Shown: in pieces, positions 35,725-44,826 of the stretch
Position numbering within the stretch: position 1 is the stretch's first letter
Layout of the letters: each line of letters begins with the position of its first letter
DNA from: Promethearchaeota archaeon
Lineage (GTDB): Archaea; Asgardarchaeota; Lokiarchaeia; Sigyniarchaeales; SOKP01
Reading direction: 5' to 3'
Length of the DNA: 64,000 nucleotides
NCBI GenBank assembly: GCA_016840165.1
Contig: JAEOSU010000076.1
Location: 22,719 to 86,718, forward strand
The notes under the pieces: generated by a model
Databases searched by the model: none
What the model saw: the letters and a program-made list of their open reading frames with translations, nothing else
Told to the model about the DNA's origin: nothing
Program-made: the position numbers and the translations under genes

Positions 35725-36903
35725 TTAATCCCTCTTTTTCGCAAGATACGGCATGGCATGCTCATACCTATTTAATACAAATCGGGATATAATAATTCTT
35801 TGCACTTCGCTTGTTCCTTCATAAATTTGATAGAGTTTTGCATCTCTAAATAGCTTTTCCACAGGATATGTTCTTAAATATCCATATCCTCCAAAGATTT
35901 GGATGGCTTCGGTAGTAACATTCATGGCAACATCCGATGCGAATGCTTTTGCGATAGCAGAACTAAGGTTATTATCTTTACCTTGGTCTGCCTCCCAAGC
36001 CGCTCTATACGTTAATAATCGAGCTGCTTCGATATCTTTATACATATTAGCGATTTTTTCCTGTATCATTTGATATTTTTCAATTGGTCTACCAAAAGCT
36101 TCTCGTTTCTTGGCATAATCTATGCTGTACTCCATAGCAGATCTTGCACATCCGACAGCAAAAGCACCAATGGCAGGTCGAGTATGAGCAAAAGTCTGCA
36201 TCGCTAGGACAAATCCTCTACCAGGTTTTGCCAAGACATTTTCTTTTGGGATTCTCACGTCTTTTAAACCCACCGAAACAGTATTGGAAGCTCTCTGACC
36301 TAATTTGGGTATATGCTTCCCTAATCTAACTCCCTCGCTTTTTGTATCAACAATAAACGCTGCTATTCCTTTGTGTTTCTTCTCTGGATCTGTAGTAGCA
36401 AAAACAGTAACGTAATTAGCATGTCCACCATTAGTAATCCAAAATTTATTACCATTGAGAATATATTCATCTCCATCTTGTTCTGCTCTACATTTCATGC
36501 CAGCGACGTCAGATCCCATAGTAGGCTCAGAAGTGGCGAATGCTATTAATTTAAATTCATTTGTAAGTTCTCCTAATATTCTTTGTTTTTGCTCCTCATT
36601 ACCACCAATAACAATCGGTTCTGCTCCTAAATTATTATCAAATATTGAGGTCGCTATGCCTGGACAAGCGGAGGAGATTTCCTCAACGACAATGCAAGCA
36701 TCCATTAACCCATAGCCGGGGCCACCATATTGTTTAGGAATCCCTAAATTAAGCAATCCTATCTCCCAGGCTTTTTTAATGACGGGTAATGGAAATTCTT
36801 CAGATTCATCATATTTTTGAGCAACAGGTAGTACTTCATTTACAGCAAATTCTCGTGCTTTTTTTTGTAATGCAATTTGTTCTTCCATTAATTTAAAATC
36901 CAT
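35725..36903 (-). CDS. Acyl-CoA dehydrogenase
   Basis: A 392-aa flavoprotein of standard length. Marks are AFATSEPTMGSDVAGMKCRAE, GNKFWITNGGHANYVTVFA, the HTRPAIGAFAVGCARSAMEYSIDYAKKREAFGRPI signature, AIQIFGGYGYLRTYPVEKLFRDAK and YQIYEGTSEVQRI, where the Glu is the usual catalytic base. It oxidises acyl-CoA to enoyl-CoA and normally passes electrons to ETF. It is 14 bp downstream of the flavodiiron gene, with GAGGG as Shine-Dalgarno. An unusual operon partner, but several archaea link acyl-CoA oxidation with O2-scavenging genes. Confidence 0.93.
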   Translation of the reverse strand: MDFKLMEEQIALQKKAREFAVNEVLPVAQKYDESEEFPLPVIKKAWEIGLLNLGIPKQYGGPGYGLMDACIVVEEISSACPGIATSIFDNNLGAEPIVIGGNEEQKQRILGELTNEFKLIAFATSEPTMGSDVAGMKCRAEQDGDEYILNGNKFWITNGGHANYVTVFATTDPEKKHKGIAAFIVDTKSEGVRLGKHIPKLGQRASNTVSVGLKDVRIPKENVLAKPGRGFVLAMQTFAHTRPAIGAFAVGCARSAMEYSIDYAKKREAFGRPIEKYQMIQEKIANMYKDIEAARLLTYRAAWEADQGKDNNLSSAIAKAFASDVAMNVTTEAIQIFGGYGYLRTYPVEKLFRDAKLYQIYEGTSEVQRIIISRFVLNRYEHAMPYLAKKRD

Positions 36904-36917
36904 TATTTTCCCTCGTT

Positions 36918-38126
36918 TTACCCCATTTTTTCAACTAATTTATCAACAATATTTTTGAAATCTAAATCCTCAGGTCTAGGGACAAATCGAATTTCGATTT
37001 TCTCTTCCATAACATCTATTTTAGTTTCTTCTAATTCCTTTATGATCTCTTTCACTGCGCCCCCTCCCCATCCATAAGAACCAAAAGCCATTCCTACCTT
37101 ATTCATTGGTTTAAGACCCTTTTGATAACTTAAATATTCAGCAACTAAGGGATAAAGCCCATTATTTAATGTTGGACTGCCTACTAAAATAGCTTTTGCT
37201 TTCATTGCTTCAGTTATTACATCCGAATAATCAGCATTGGTCAATCGAAACCGTTTTGCAGAAATCCCTCGATGAATAATCTCTTTATATAAAGCTTTCG
37301 CGATTTTTTCGGTACTACCCCACATTGTATCATATACGATTAAAACACTTTTACCATCAGTTTTACCAGCAGACCATTTTGTATATGCTTCAAGTATTTT
37401 TCCAATGTGAGTTCTCCAGCACACGCCATGAGAAGGACAGATAATATCGATAGCTAATGCACCTACTTTCGGTATGGCTTTTGTTATTAATCCTGATAAA
37501 TGAAGTAAGATATTAGCATAATATTTCTCTGCTTCCCACATAATTTCAGCAATATCATTCTCATCATCCCACCGTTTAGAAGTGGCAAAATGTTGTCCAA
37601 AAGCATCATTTGAGAAAAGAATATTCTTGCCATTTTCGTCGGACATAAATGAAACCATCGAATCAGGCCAATGAATCATTGGAATGGGGACAAACGTAAA
37701 TTGTTTCCCGTTTCCTATTTCTAATGTGTCTCCTTCCTTTACAGCTCTAATATTCTCAAAATGCTTTTTATCGAGTTCTTCATGATAATGGGCTTCAAGT
37801 ATTTCTTTACCTCGTGTAGATGCAATAATCTCCGCATTTGGTAAATGTTTTAAGATCAAGGGAAAAGAGCCTGAATGATCGGGTTCTACATGGTTGACAA
37901 TGAAGTAGTCAATTTCGCTTGGATCACAAACATGTTTTATGTTGCTTAAGAAATATTCATAGTAAGGACGCTTTACTGCGTCGATTAAGACAGTTTTTTC
38001 TCCCGATTTAACAATATATGCATTATAAGAAGATCCTTTATGGGTAGAGTATCCATGGAAATTACGAACCTCAAAATCTACATAGCCAACATAATAAACA
38101 TCTTTCATTAATTCTAAATGTGTCAT
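36918..38126 (-). CDS. fprA: Flavodiiron protein (A-type flavoprotein, O2/NO reductase)
   Basis: A 402-aa protein. The N-terminal beta-lactamase-like di-iron domain has H79-x-E81-x-D83-H84 (NHVEPDHSG), with further ligands in MIHWPDSM, FSNDAFGQH and CPSHGVCW. The flavodoxin domain starts near residue 255 (VLIVYDTMWGSTEKIA, VGSPTLNNGLYP, YGWGGGAVKEI). Such enzymes reduce O2 to water (or NO to N2O) with electrons from rubredoxin or F420. The neighbouring NADH:rubredoxin oxidoreductase and rubredoxins supply a complete electron chain. Confidence 0.95.
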   Translation of the reverse strand: MTHLELMKDVYYVGYVDFEVRNFHGYSTHKGSSYNAYIVKSGEKTVLIDAVKRPYYEYFLSNIKHVCDPSEIDYFIVNHVEPDHSGSFPLILKHLPNAEIIASTRGKEILEAHYHEELDKKHFENIRAVKEGDTLEIGNGKQFTFVPIPMIHWPDSMVSFMSDENGKNILFSNDAFGQHFATSKRWDDENDIAEIMWEAEKYYANILLHLSGLITKAIPKVGALAIDIICPSHGVCWRTHIGKILEAYTKWSAGKTDGKSVLIVYDTMWGSTEKIAKALYKEIIHRGISAKRFRLTNADYSDVITEAMKAKAILVGSPTLNNGLYPLVAEYLSYQKGLKPMNKVGMAFGSYGWGGGAVKEIIKELEETKIDVMEEKIEIRFVPRPEDLDFKNIVDKLVEKMG

Positions 38127-38237
38127 TCACTAATTCATCTTTTTTTAGGATTAGTACTTTAATTTTGTTTAATTTCATTAGGATTATAAATTTAATTTCT
38201 ATGATTTATAAAATTTGGAAAGAATCTAGATATTTCA

Positions 38238-39125
38238 TTATTTTTTTTCGAGTGGCCATTCCAATAGAGACATTATTAAATTCTGATTAGAAAGACCCCC
38301 TCTGGTTAATTTTCCTATAAAATTTTCTTTACCAAACATTTTTCGCGTTATATATTTTAAAAATCGTTTACCATCAAGGCCTTTATCTTGTGCTTCCTTT
38401 TGGAATTTAAATGCTTTTTCATGTAAATCTTCGATTTCCTCAATTTTTTCCTTGATTATCGAACGATTTTTAAATACACCTCGTCCTGCAGTAAAAATGA
38501 CTAAATTATCCATATTTTTAGTGATTTCTTCAATTTTTCTCAGAGATTCATAAATCTGGAAGATATCTTCAGGTATATCCGTAGTTTTACCAAAAATCAT
38601 AGTATATTTCGGCATTATACCATCAGCAATAATGGCCCATTCTTGCGTTCTTTCAAGTAATGCGATTTCTTCCATAGCATGACCAGGAATTTCGATTATA
38701 TCAAATCTATATTTGTTCTTGCAAGTTAAAATAGAAGTTTCTACGGCTTTTGCGTTAAAGGGGCGATAAGGAAAACCCCATGTAATCCTTCTATAATCAG
38801 GATAATTTTTCTTTTTTTTGAGATGTGGTAATGCCTTTTTGCTCGCATAAATAGGTATATTAAATTCAGATTGAAGCATCGCTGCTCCTCCGCAATGATC
38901 TTCGTGAGAATGCGTGATAACACACTTCTTTACTTTATGATCGTCATCAAGCGAAAGAATAAACTTTCTTAAATCCTCTACACTTCCAGGAGCTCCTGAA
39001 TCGATTAACAACCCGTCTATCAAAAAGCATGAGGTCCAGAAAGGAGCAGGTAGAAGCTTGCTATCTGAGGACCATTTCCATTCTATTATCTCTCCACTGC
39101 AATGATATTTAATATCTACAACCAT
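38238..39125 (-). CDS. MBL-fold metallo-hydrolase
   Basis: A 295-aa protein with the metallo-beta-lactamase motif VITHSHEDHCGGAAML (HxHxDH), followed by a Gly-x-His (IIEIPGHAMEEIALL) and the IADGIMPKY Asp region. It resembles glyoxalase II-like and quinolone-signal-like hydrolases that cut thioesters. It lies in the oxygen-defence block between rubredoxin and the flavodiiron protein on the same strand, so it may be persulfide- or thiol-related. The substrate is not determinable. The ATG start is at 39125. Confidence 0.8.
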   Translation of the reverse strand: MVVDIKYHCSGEIIEWKWSSDSKLLPAPFWTSCFLIDGLLIDSGAPGSVEDLRKFILSLDDDHKVKKCVITHSHEDHCGGAAMLQSEFNIPIYASKKALPHLKKKKNYPDYRRITWGFPYRPFNAKAVETSILTCKNKYRFDIIEIPGHAMEEIALLERTQEWAIIADGIMPKYTMIFGKTTDIPEDIFQIYESLRKIEEITKNMDNLVIFTAGRGVFKNRSIIKEKIEEIEDLHEKAFKFQKEAQDKGLDGKRFLKYITRKMFGKENFIGKLTRGGLSNQNLIMSLLEWPLEKK

Positions 39126-39261
39126 TTTTATATCATGAAAATAGGTTTCAATAAAGGAAAAGAAGCAGAAAAATAAGAGACTTTTGAAAAAAGTAGTATA
39201 ATAAACTTGGAATAAAATTTAAAAATTTTAAAAAAAAAGAATTATGAGATATTGGTTTATC

Positions 39262-39402
39262 TTAATCTGATATTTTTGTAAAAAAACTTTTATCCACGCC
39301 ACAAACAGGACAAACCCAATCATCTGGGAGATCCTCAAATTTAGTTCCTTCTGCAGCTTCGTCATAAACATATCCACATGCAGAACACTCGTATTTTGCC
39401 AT
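39262..39402 (-). CDS. Rubredoxin
   Basis: A 46-aa protein too short for ordinary ORF thresholds. It begins [16 protein letters not shown] and ends with the second iron pair in [13 protein letters not shown]. The two CxxCG pairs and the aromatic core (Y, W, F) are canonical. It carries one electron from the NADH:rubredoxin oxidoreductase to the flavodiiron protein and rubrerythrin. The start is ATG with TGACTTTAA upstream. About 110 bp of AT-rich spacer separates it from the metallo-hydrolase start. Confidence 0.95.
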   Translation of the reverse strand: MAKYECSACGYVYDEAAEGTKFEDLPDDWVCPVCGVDKSFFTKISD

Positions 39403-39575
39403 TTAAAGTCACTCTTTATGTTTGTATAATTTGAGTTTTTAAATTAGATATTAATTAAAAATAATTGTGTAATAATTTATAAAACTTATAATCTGAAAGG
39501 GATGAAATAAATGCAAAATTGAGATTTATATGTTTATAAATAATGTTTGGCTTATGTAAGGATGAAATTTTTAAA

Positions 39576-39725
39576 TTAATTAAGTCCTATTGATTTTTTA
39601 ACAAAGAATTGCCGCGATGCCCTACATTTGGGGCATTTATATTCATCCTTTAGCTTATCAAAGGAGATTTCATTCTCATCATCAACGTAAAGATAATTAC
39701 ATCTTTTACATCGGTAGATTGCTAT
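39576..39725 (-). CDS. Rubredoxin-like protein with apparent ATA start
   Basis: A 49-aa protein reading (I/M)AIYRCKRCNYLYVDDENEI...YKCPKCRA. It has two CxxC pairs at rubredoxin spacing, but Asn and Arg replace the glycines that normally follow. The frame contains no ATG/GTG/TTG between the previous gene's end and the first Cys. ATA at 39725 lies 7 nt after a GGTGA Shine-Dalgarno that overlaps the stop of the upstream oxidoreductase, and it gives the family's usual MA-x-Y-x-C N-terminus. A longer frame from ATG 39791 overlaps the upstream gene by 55 bp. The two genes are translationally coupled. Confidence 0.82.
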   Translation of the reverse strand: MAIYRCKRCNYLYVDDENEISFDKLKDEYKCPKCRASRQFFVKKSIGLN

Positions 39726-39736
39726 AAATTTTTCAC

Positions 39737-41086
39737 CTATATTTTTAGTTTGAAATCTTTTTTCGTAGCACGGCAATCTGGATTCGGACATTTAAAAGTG
39801 TCTGGTAAATCCTCAAAAGGTACTTCCATTTTTGCTTCATCATACACAGCACCACAGTTGACACATGCATATTCGTGTATATCCAATAACTTTCTTAATT
39901 CTTTAGGATCGACATCTTGTTCCATTTTATTAGTAACATATTGCATCGCGGTATTGTCTCCAAATAATATTGCTCCCTTTAGTTTATTATCTTTAAGAAC
40001 AATTTTCTCATAACAGCAATCTTTTTTATCTGCTTTTCTTAAGATGTCCCATCCTCCACCCTGTTCACTGCTAGGATCAAAAATTCCTATAGAAGTCAAA
40101 TCTAAACCTACGATTTTCAATGTATTTTTTGGAGTGGTTCCAGCATATTTTTTGGTTTTCTTTTCAAGAACAGAAGCAGAAATTATTTTAGATTGTTCCA
40201 TACACGCTGGAATAATGCCCCATGTCTGATTTTTATATTCAATACAATCTCCTACAGCATATACATCTTTTTCACTTGTTTCCAAGAATTCATTTACAAT
40301 TATACCTCGATTAGTTTCAATACCTGCATTTTTTGCTAACGTAATTTCTGGACTAATTCCTGCTTGGATAAGAACAATATCAGCATTGAATACTCTCCCA
40401 TCTTTAAGTTTGATACCCTCAACATGATTATTTCCAAGAATAGCTTCTGTGGCAGCGCTTAAGACAACATTTATTCCTCTTCCTTTGATCTCTTCTTTCA
40501 ACATTAAACTGCATTCATCATCCAATTGTTTTGGTAATAATCGGGGAAAAAATTCAACCACAGTAGTGTCGAGATCTAATTGATTAATTTGATTAGCTAA
40601 TTCTAAACCAAGTAAACCCCCACCAATGATGACTGCTTTAGATTTTATGTTAAGTTTGGCAATATATTCTTTAATCTCTAGCGCATCTTTGATATTACGA
40701 AGAGTAAAAAGTCCTTTATGCTCCATCTCGGGTGCGTTTTCGATTGGAGGGATATTTGGATTGCTTCCAGTGGCAATGATAAGCTTATCATAAGAAAGAG
40801 GGCCGGGAGACTTATCGGTATAGATTTTCTTTTCCTTTGGAAGAATTTTTACTACTTTCTCCTCTAAGTGAAGTGATATCTTATTAGTATGGTACCAATT
40901 TTCCTTAAAAACAATAAAATCATCGATAGAAACTTTATCGGATATAAATTCCGGTAATTTAATTCGGGTATAATAAGGGTATTTTTCTTCAGTAAAAATC
41001 TCAATATCCACACCATCATTGAGATTACGGATATTCTGAGCACTAAACGTTCCCGCAACATTGTTTCCGATAATTATTATCTTCAT
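39737..41086 (-). CDS. NAD(P)H:rubredoxin oxidoreductase with C-terminal rubredoxin domain
   Basis: A 449-aa flavoprotein. The FAD loop is IIIGNNVAGTFSAQNIR at the N-terminus, the NAD loop is VIIGGGLLGLELANQI near residue 155 and the FAD tail is DVYAVGDCIEY. The last 47 residues form a rubredoxin-like domain with C408, C411 (CVNCG), C433 and C438 (CPNPDC, C-x4-C instead of C-x2-C). It transfers electrons from NAD(P)H to rubredoxin. The fused domain could serve as built-in acceptor. It is followed immediately by the rubredoxin-like gene. Confidence 0.9.
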   Translation of the reverse strand: MKIIIIGNNVAGTFSAQNIRNLNDGVDIEIFTEEKYPYYTRIKLPEFISDKVSIDDFIVFKENWYHTNKISLHLEEKVVKILPKEKKIYTDKSPGPLSYDKLIIATGSNPNIPPIENAPEMEHKGLFTLRNIKDALEIKEYIAKLNIKSKAVIIGGGLLGLELANQINQLDLDTTVVEFFPRLLPKQLDDECSLMLKEEIKGRGINVVLSAATEAILGNNHVEGIKLKDGRVFNADIVLIQAGISPEITLAKNAGIETNRGIIVNEFLETSEKDVYAVGDCIEYKNQTWGIIPACMEQSKIISASVLEKKTKKYAGTTPKNTLKIVGLDLTSIGIFDPSSEQGGGWDILRKADKKDCCYEKIVLKDNKLKGAILFGDNTAMQYVTNKMEQDVDPKELRKLLDIHEYACVNCGAVYDEAKMEVPFEDLPDTFKCPNPDCRATKKDFKLKI

Positions 41087-41220
41087 AGAAATAAAACGCT
41101 TTTCATAATATTTTAAGATTGTTATTATAGAATGAAAAAATTATTTTTTCTAAAAAGTATTGGATAAAGATATTCCTAACATTGAAACATGTTCGTGTCT
41201 AATTTTAAATTAAGTAAAAC

Positions 41221-41246
41221 AAATCATTCATTTGATTTATAAATAT
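41221..41246 (+). promoter_or_regulatory. Dyad plus TATA box upstream of cooS
   Basis: AAATCA-ttcatt-TGATTT (41221-41238) abuts the TATA-like tttataaatat (41237-41246), about 60 bp before the cooS ATG. A regulator binding here would sit on the BRE/TATA. The Shine-Dalgarno is GGTGTGA just before the start. Confidence 0.35.
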
Positions 41247-41300
41247 TACATTTATTAATCCAATATTCTTAAAAGAAAATACAACAGAGTGGTGTGAACT

Positions 41301-43205
41301 ATGGAAGGAGAAAGAATTTCTTATCATAAAACAGTTCAAAAAGTCTATGAGAGAATTAAAGAAGATGGAATAACGAGTATCTGGGATAGATTCCAAGCTC
41401 AAGGATTCGGAGATAACCCGGATAAACGTTGTCCTTTTTGTCTCAAAGGAGCTAGATGTGATTTGTGTTCTAACGGACCATGTCGAGCTGATGCCTCTAT
41501 AGATAAGAGAGGGGTATGTGGAATTACAGCAGATGGCATGGCGATGAGAATGATGCTACTTAGAAATGTTATGGGAACCTCAACATATCATTATCATACC
41601 GAAACCACGCTAAGGACATTAAAAGCTACTATTGAAGGAAAAACACCTTTCAAAATAAGCGAACCAGAAAAACTGAAAACTTTTGCTAAACGTCTTAACA
41701 TCGATACCTCGGGTGGAGAAAATGACATCGCATTGAGATTATACCAATTTGTGAAAGATGATTTTAATGTTCCATATACTGAACATAGCAAGATTGTCGA
41801 AGCTTTAGCTCCAAAAGAAAGAAAAGAAATTTGGAAAAAATTAGGGATCTTTCCTGGTGGAGTTTATGGAGAAATGATGTTTTCAACAAGTTCTTGCTTA
41901 ACAAATGTGGATGGGTATTATGCAAGTTTAGCTTTGAAGGCGATGAGATTAGGTATAGCGATGGCTTATCAAAGTCAAATCGTAAATGAATTTATACAAG
42001 ATATATTATTTAACGTCCCAAGACCTCATAAAATGCGTGTGAATTTAGGTGTTTTAGATCCGGATTATGTGAATATTTTACCTAATGGTCATGAGCCTTT
42101 CTTGGGATTTGCTATGGTCCAATTAGCACGAAAGCCAGAATGGCAAGAGAAAGCAAAAGCAGTTGGAGCAAAAGGGTTGCGAATAATAGCGAATATTGAA
42201 ACAGGTCAGGAAATGATTCAAAGATGGGAAATGGATGATGTATTCTATGGATTTACAGGAAATTGGATAATGCAAGAAACCGTTTTAGCGAGTGGATGCA
42301 TCGATGCGTTTGTATGTGATATGAATTGTTGCATGCCTATAGACCCTTTATATGCAGAAAAGTACAAGTTTAAGCTAATTCCTGTATCAGAAGTAGTGGT
42401 ATTTGAGGGTATCGATGAAAGATTGGATTATATACCAGAAAAAGCGGAGGAACAAGCAGCAAAGCTATTACAAATGGGCATTGATAATTTTAACGAAAGG
42501 CATACAACCATTACACCTATAAGAGATCTGGAAATGGGTGAGGCAGTAGTCGGATTCTCAACTGAAAGCATTTTAGAAGCACTAGGCGGAACACTTGATC
42601 CCTTATTAGGTGCAATAAAAGATGGAACCATTAGAGGAATTGCGGGTATGGTATCATGTACAACGCTCCGAGATTATGGACAAGATGTACATACCGTTAA
42701 TGTAGTTAAGGAATTAATTAAAAATGATGTTTTAGTTCTTTCAATGGGTTGTGGAAATGGTGCTGTTCAGGTTGCAGGATTATGTTTACCAGAAGCTAAA
42801 TATTTAGCTGGACCTGGACTGAAAACATTATGTGAAAAATTAGAAATTCCACCTGTGTTAAGTTATGGAACATGTACTGATACTGGTCGTGTTGCTGATC
42901 TTATTGGAGCAGTATCAAACGCATTGGGAGGAGTTGCAATACCCGATTTACCTGTAGTTGCTGTGGCACCCGAATATATGGAACAAAAAGCCACCATTGA
43001 CGCTATATTCGCTTTAGGATTTGGTCTTTATACATATGTAAATCCTGTTCCAACCGTCACAGGAGGTCCAGATCTTGTTAAACTTTTAACCGTAGACTGT
43101 AAAGATATAACTGGTGGGATATTACATGTTGAAACCGATAGTAAAGAGGCTGTGAAGGCTATGCTTGATCATATAGAAACAAACAGGAAGAAATTAGGAA
43201 TATAA
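41301..43205 (+). CDS. cooS: Anaerobic Ni-CO dehydrogenase catalytic subunit (CooS type)
   Basis: A 634-aa protein. The N-terminal cysteine block RCPFCLKGARCDLCSNGPCR (C44, C47, C53, C56, C61) has the same spacing as the D/B cluster region of CODH-II. Candidate C-cluster ligands follow in NGHEPFLG (His), ASGCIDAFVCDMNC, GMVSCTT, LSMGCGNGA and SYGTCTDTGRV. It interconverts CO and CO2, supplying CO for acetyl-CoA synthesis or oxidising CO. The ferredoxin-like gene 43287/43311 follows as its probable electron partner. CdhE is 24 kb away. Confidence 0.95.
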   Translation: MEGERISYHKTVQKVYERIKEDGITSIWDRFQAQGFGDNPDKRCPFCLKGARCDLCSNGPCRADASIDKRGVCGITADGMAMRMMLLRNVMGTSTYHYHTETTLRTLKATIEGKTPFKISEPEKLKTFAKRLNIDTSGGENDIALRLYQFVKDDFNVPYTEHSKIVEALAPKERKEIWKKLGIFPGGVYGEMMFSTSSCLTNVDGYYASLALKAMRLGIAMAYQSQIVNEFIQDILFNVPRPHKMRVNLGVLDPDYVNILPNGHEPFLGFAMVQLARKPEWQEKAKAVGAKGLRIIANIETGQEMIQRWEMDDVFYGFTGNWIMQETVLASGCIDAFVCDMNCCMPIDPLYAEKYKFKLIPVSEVVVFEGIDERLDYIPEKAEEQAAKLLQMGIDNFNERHTTITPIRDLEMGEAVVGFSTESILEALGGTLDPLLGAIKDGTIRGIAGMVSCTTLRDYGQDVHTVNVVKELIKNDVLVLSMGCGNGAVQVAGLCLPEAKYLAGPGLKTLCEKLEIPPVLSYGTCTDTGRVADLIGAVSNALGGVAIPDLPVVAVAPEYMEQKATIDAIFALGFGLYTYVNPVPTVTGGPDLVKLLTVDCKDITGGILHVETDSKEAVKAMLDHIETNRKKLGI

Positions 43206-43208
43206 TAA

Positions 43209-43226
43209 TTTTTTTTCTATTTTTTA
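43209..43226 (+). terminator. T-rich tract after cooS
   Basis: Eight Ts (43209-43216) followed by a second T run within 20 bp of the cooS stop. It may partly terminate transcription before the ferredoxin gene. Confidence 0.35.
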
Positions 43227-43310
43227 TCTTAAGTTGCTAGTATTTATGAAGGGACAAACTAAGAACATGTTCAAGAGCAAACTTATTTGAATACTAAAAT
43301 TTTTCCTTTT

Positions 43311-44063
43311 ATGACTGAAGCAACTCAACCAAAAAAAGTATTTAGGAAAATTATTGAAATTGATGAGGAACTTTGCACCGGTTGTGGAGCTTGTGTAGTA
43401 TCTTGTGCGGAGGGTGCTTTAGCTATTATTGATGGCAAGGCAAAGGTTATCAATGAAGTGTTTTGCGATGGATTAGGTGCCTGTATTGGAGAATGTCCTG
43501 AAGGGGCACTTAGAATCATTGAACGCGAGGCGCTTGAATTTGATGAAGAAGAAGTCGAAAACTATTTAGAATCTATAAAAGAAAAGACCATTAAAGAGAG
43601 TTATCAGTGTTCATGTCCATCTGCGCAAACTATGATATTTGAAGAGAAATTAGATGAAGAGACATCTATAGGAGCTTCTTATTCTGCTCTTAGACAATGG
43701 CCAGTACAAATGCATTTAATTAATCCATTAGCACCCTATTTTAAAGGAGCAGACGTAATTTTGACAGCTGATTGTGTAGCATATTCCCTAGGAGGTTTCC
43801 ATAGTGATTATCTTCGTGGAAAGTCTATAGCTATTGCCTGCCCTAAACTTGATCAAGGGAGGGAACGATATATTGAAAAAATTCGAATGTGGATCGATGA
43901 TGCAAAAATCAATACTCTTACAGTTATGATGATGGAAGTTCCATGTTGTACAGGCTTGTTAGCTTTAGCTAAGGATGCTGCAAATCAGGCTCAGAGAAAG
44001 GTTCCTATTAAATATATTATAGTTGGAATAAAGGGAGATATTTTAAAAGAAGAATGGATTTAG
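43311..44063 (+). CDS. 4Fe-4S ferredoxin-domain protein next to CODH (CooF-like)
   Basis: About 250 aa from ATG 43311 (258 from TTG 43287). Residues about 16-80 hold two 4Fe-4S motifs: LCTGCGACVVSCAEGAL and FCDGLGACIGECPEGAL. The C-terminal domain has more cysteines (QCSCPSAQ, TADCVAYSLGGFH, IACPKLD, VPCCTGL) that could bind another cluster. This architecture is commonly next to CODH or hybrid-cluster genes and acts as an electron carrier. CooF itself has four clusters, so the name is by analogy. It ends 27 bp from a convergent regulator. Confidence 0.85.
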   Translation: MTEATQPKKVFRKIIEIDEELCTGCGACVVSCAEGALAIIDGKAKVINEVFCDGLGACIGECPEGALRIIEREALEFDEEEVENYLESIKEKTIKESYQCSCPSAQTMIFEEKLDEETSIGASYSALRQWPVQMHLINPLAPYFKGADVILTADCVAYSLGGFHSDYLRGKSIAIACPKLDQGRERYIEKIRMWIDDAKINTLTVMMMEVPCCTGLLALAKDAANQAQRKVPIKYIIVGIKGDILKEEWI

Positions 44064-44089
44064 TTTTTTAATTATTAATCAAATGAATT

Positions 44090-44743
44090 TTAAATATCCA
44101 TTACCACTTTCTTTTTAATAATTTTTCTCAGCATTACTGATAGAGCAGATTTTGATCTTCCTAAATTCTTTGCTAATTCTTCTAAAGAGATTAATCGGGG
44201 TATTTCAAAAAATCCTTGTTTAATAGCTTCATCTAAAACCTGCGATTCTTCTATGCTTAATCGCTCTTTCTGTTCATCAAGAATATAGGGTGAAGTCCCT
44301 ATTCTTAACAACTCGAAATCGATGTTTTTCTGCTCAAATATAGTTAATAATATATCAATATTTTTTCTACTAGAAACAAGCCTCCAGTAAGCATATCCCT
44401 CCCTTACGTTAACTGGAAACTTTACTAATACTCCACATTTAATAAGTGCATATAATAAGTAGGGATCTCTAGTTTTAACGTTAAATCGAACCTTATTTTC
44501 ATCTTGTTCTAATATAGTAAAATCTTGAACAGAGGAATGATTTCTAACTAAATCAATTACTTCATCAATTTTGAAATCTTGTATTTCAATAATAGAATTT
44601 CCTATAGATTTTTCTAAATCGTAGGGAAGGAAATATTCTATTTCCATTTTAATATTTGGGAATTTGTTAAAAATTTCCGAAATCCAGATTTGTTCAGGAA
44701 ATTTTATTTTCACTCGTGCTAAACTTGCTTTAGTTGAAACCAT
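44090..44743 (-). CDS. HTH-10 (Bat-like) DNA-binding regulator
   Basis: A 217-aa protein. The C-terminal ~55 residues are the HTH_10 domain: LSIEESQVLDEAIKQGFFEIPRLISLEELAKNLGRSKSALSVMLRKI. The N-terminal ~155 residues are an unknown alpha/beta sensor-like region with no Cys motif. HTH_10 proteins often regulate redox, membrane or light-response genes in archaea. Location between the CODH ferredoxin and the FMN reductase suggests control of one of these, but that is inference. It is divergent from the flavoprotein gene. Confidence 0.82.
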   Translation of the reverse strand: MVSTKASLARVKIKFPEQIWISEIFNKFPNIKMEIEYFLPYDLEKSIGNSIIEIQDFKIDEVIDLVRNHSSVQDFTILEQDENKVRFNVKTRDPYLLYALIKCGVLVKFPVNVREGYAYWRLVSSRKNIDILLTIFEQKNIDFELLRIGTSPYILDEQKERLSIEESQVLDEAIKQGFFEIPRLISLEELAKNLGRSKSALSVMLRKIIKKKVVMDI

Positions 44744-44826
44744 CTAATTTAGTAATTATAAGCAATATAAATTTTTTTCAGTATTTGAATAATTAATAAT
44801 ATATAGCTTTCGAAATATGTATTATT

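Noticed and set aside
39576..39791. 71-aa reading of the rubredoxin-like gene from ATG 39791
   Set aside because: It overlaps the 3' end of the NADH:rubredoxin oxidoreductase by 55 bp and adds residues with no match to rubredoxins. ATA at 39725 with GGTGA at good spacing is preferred.
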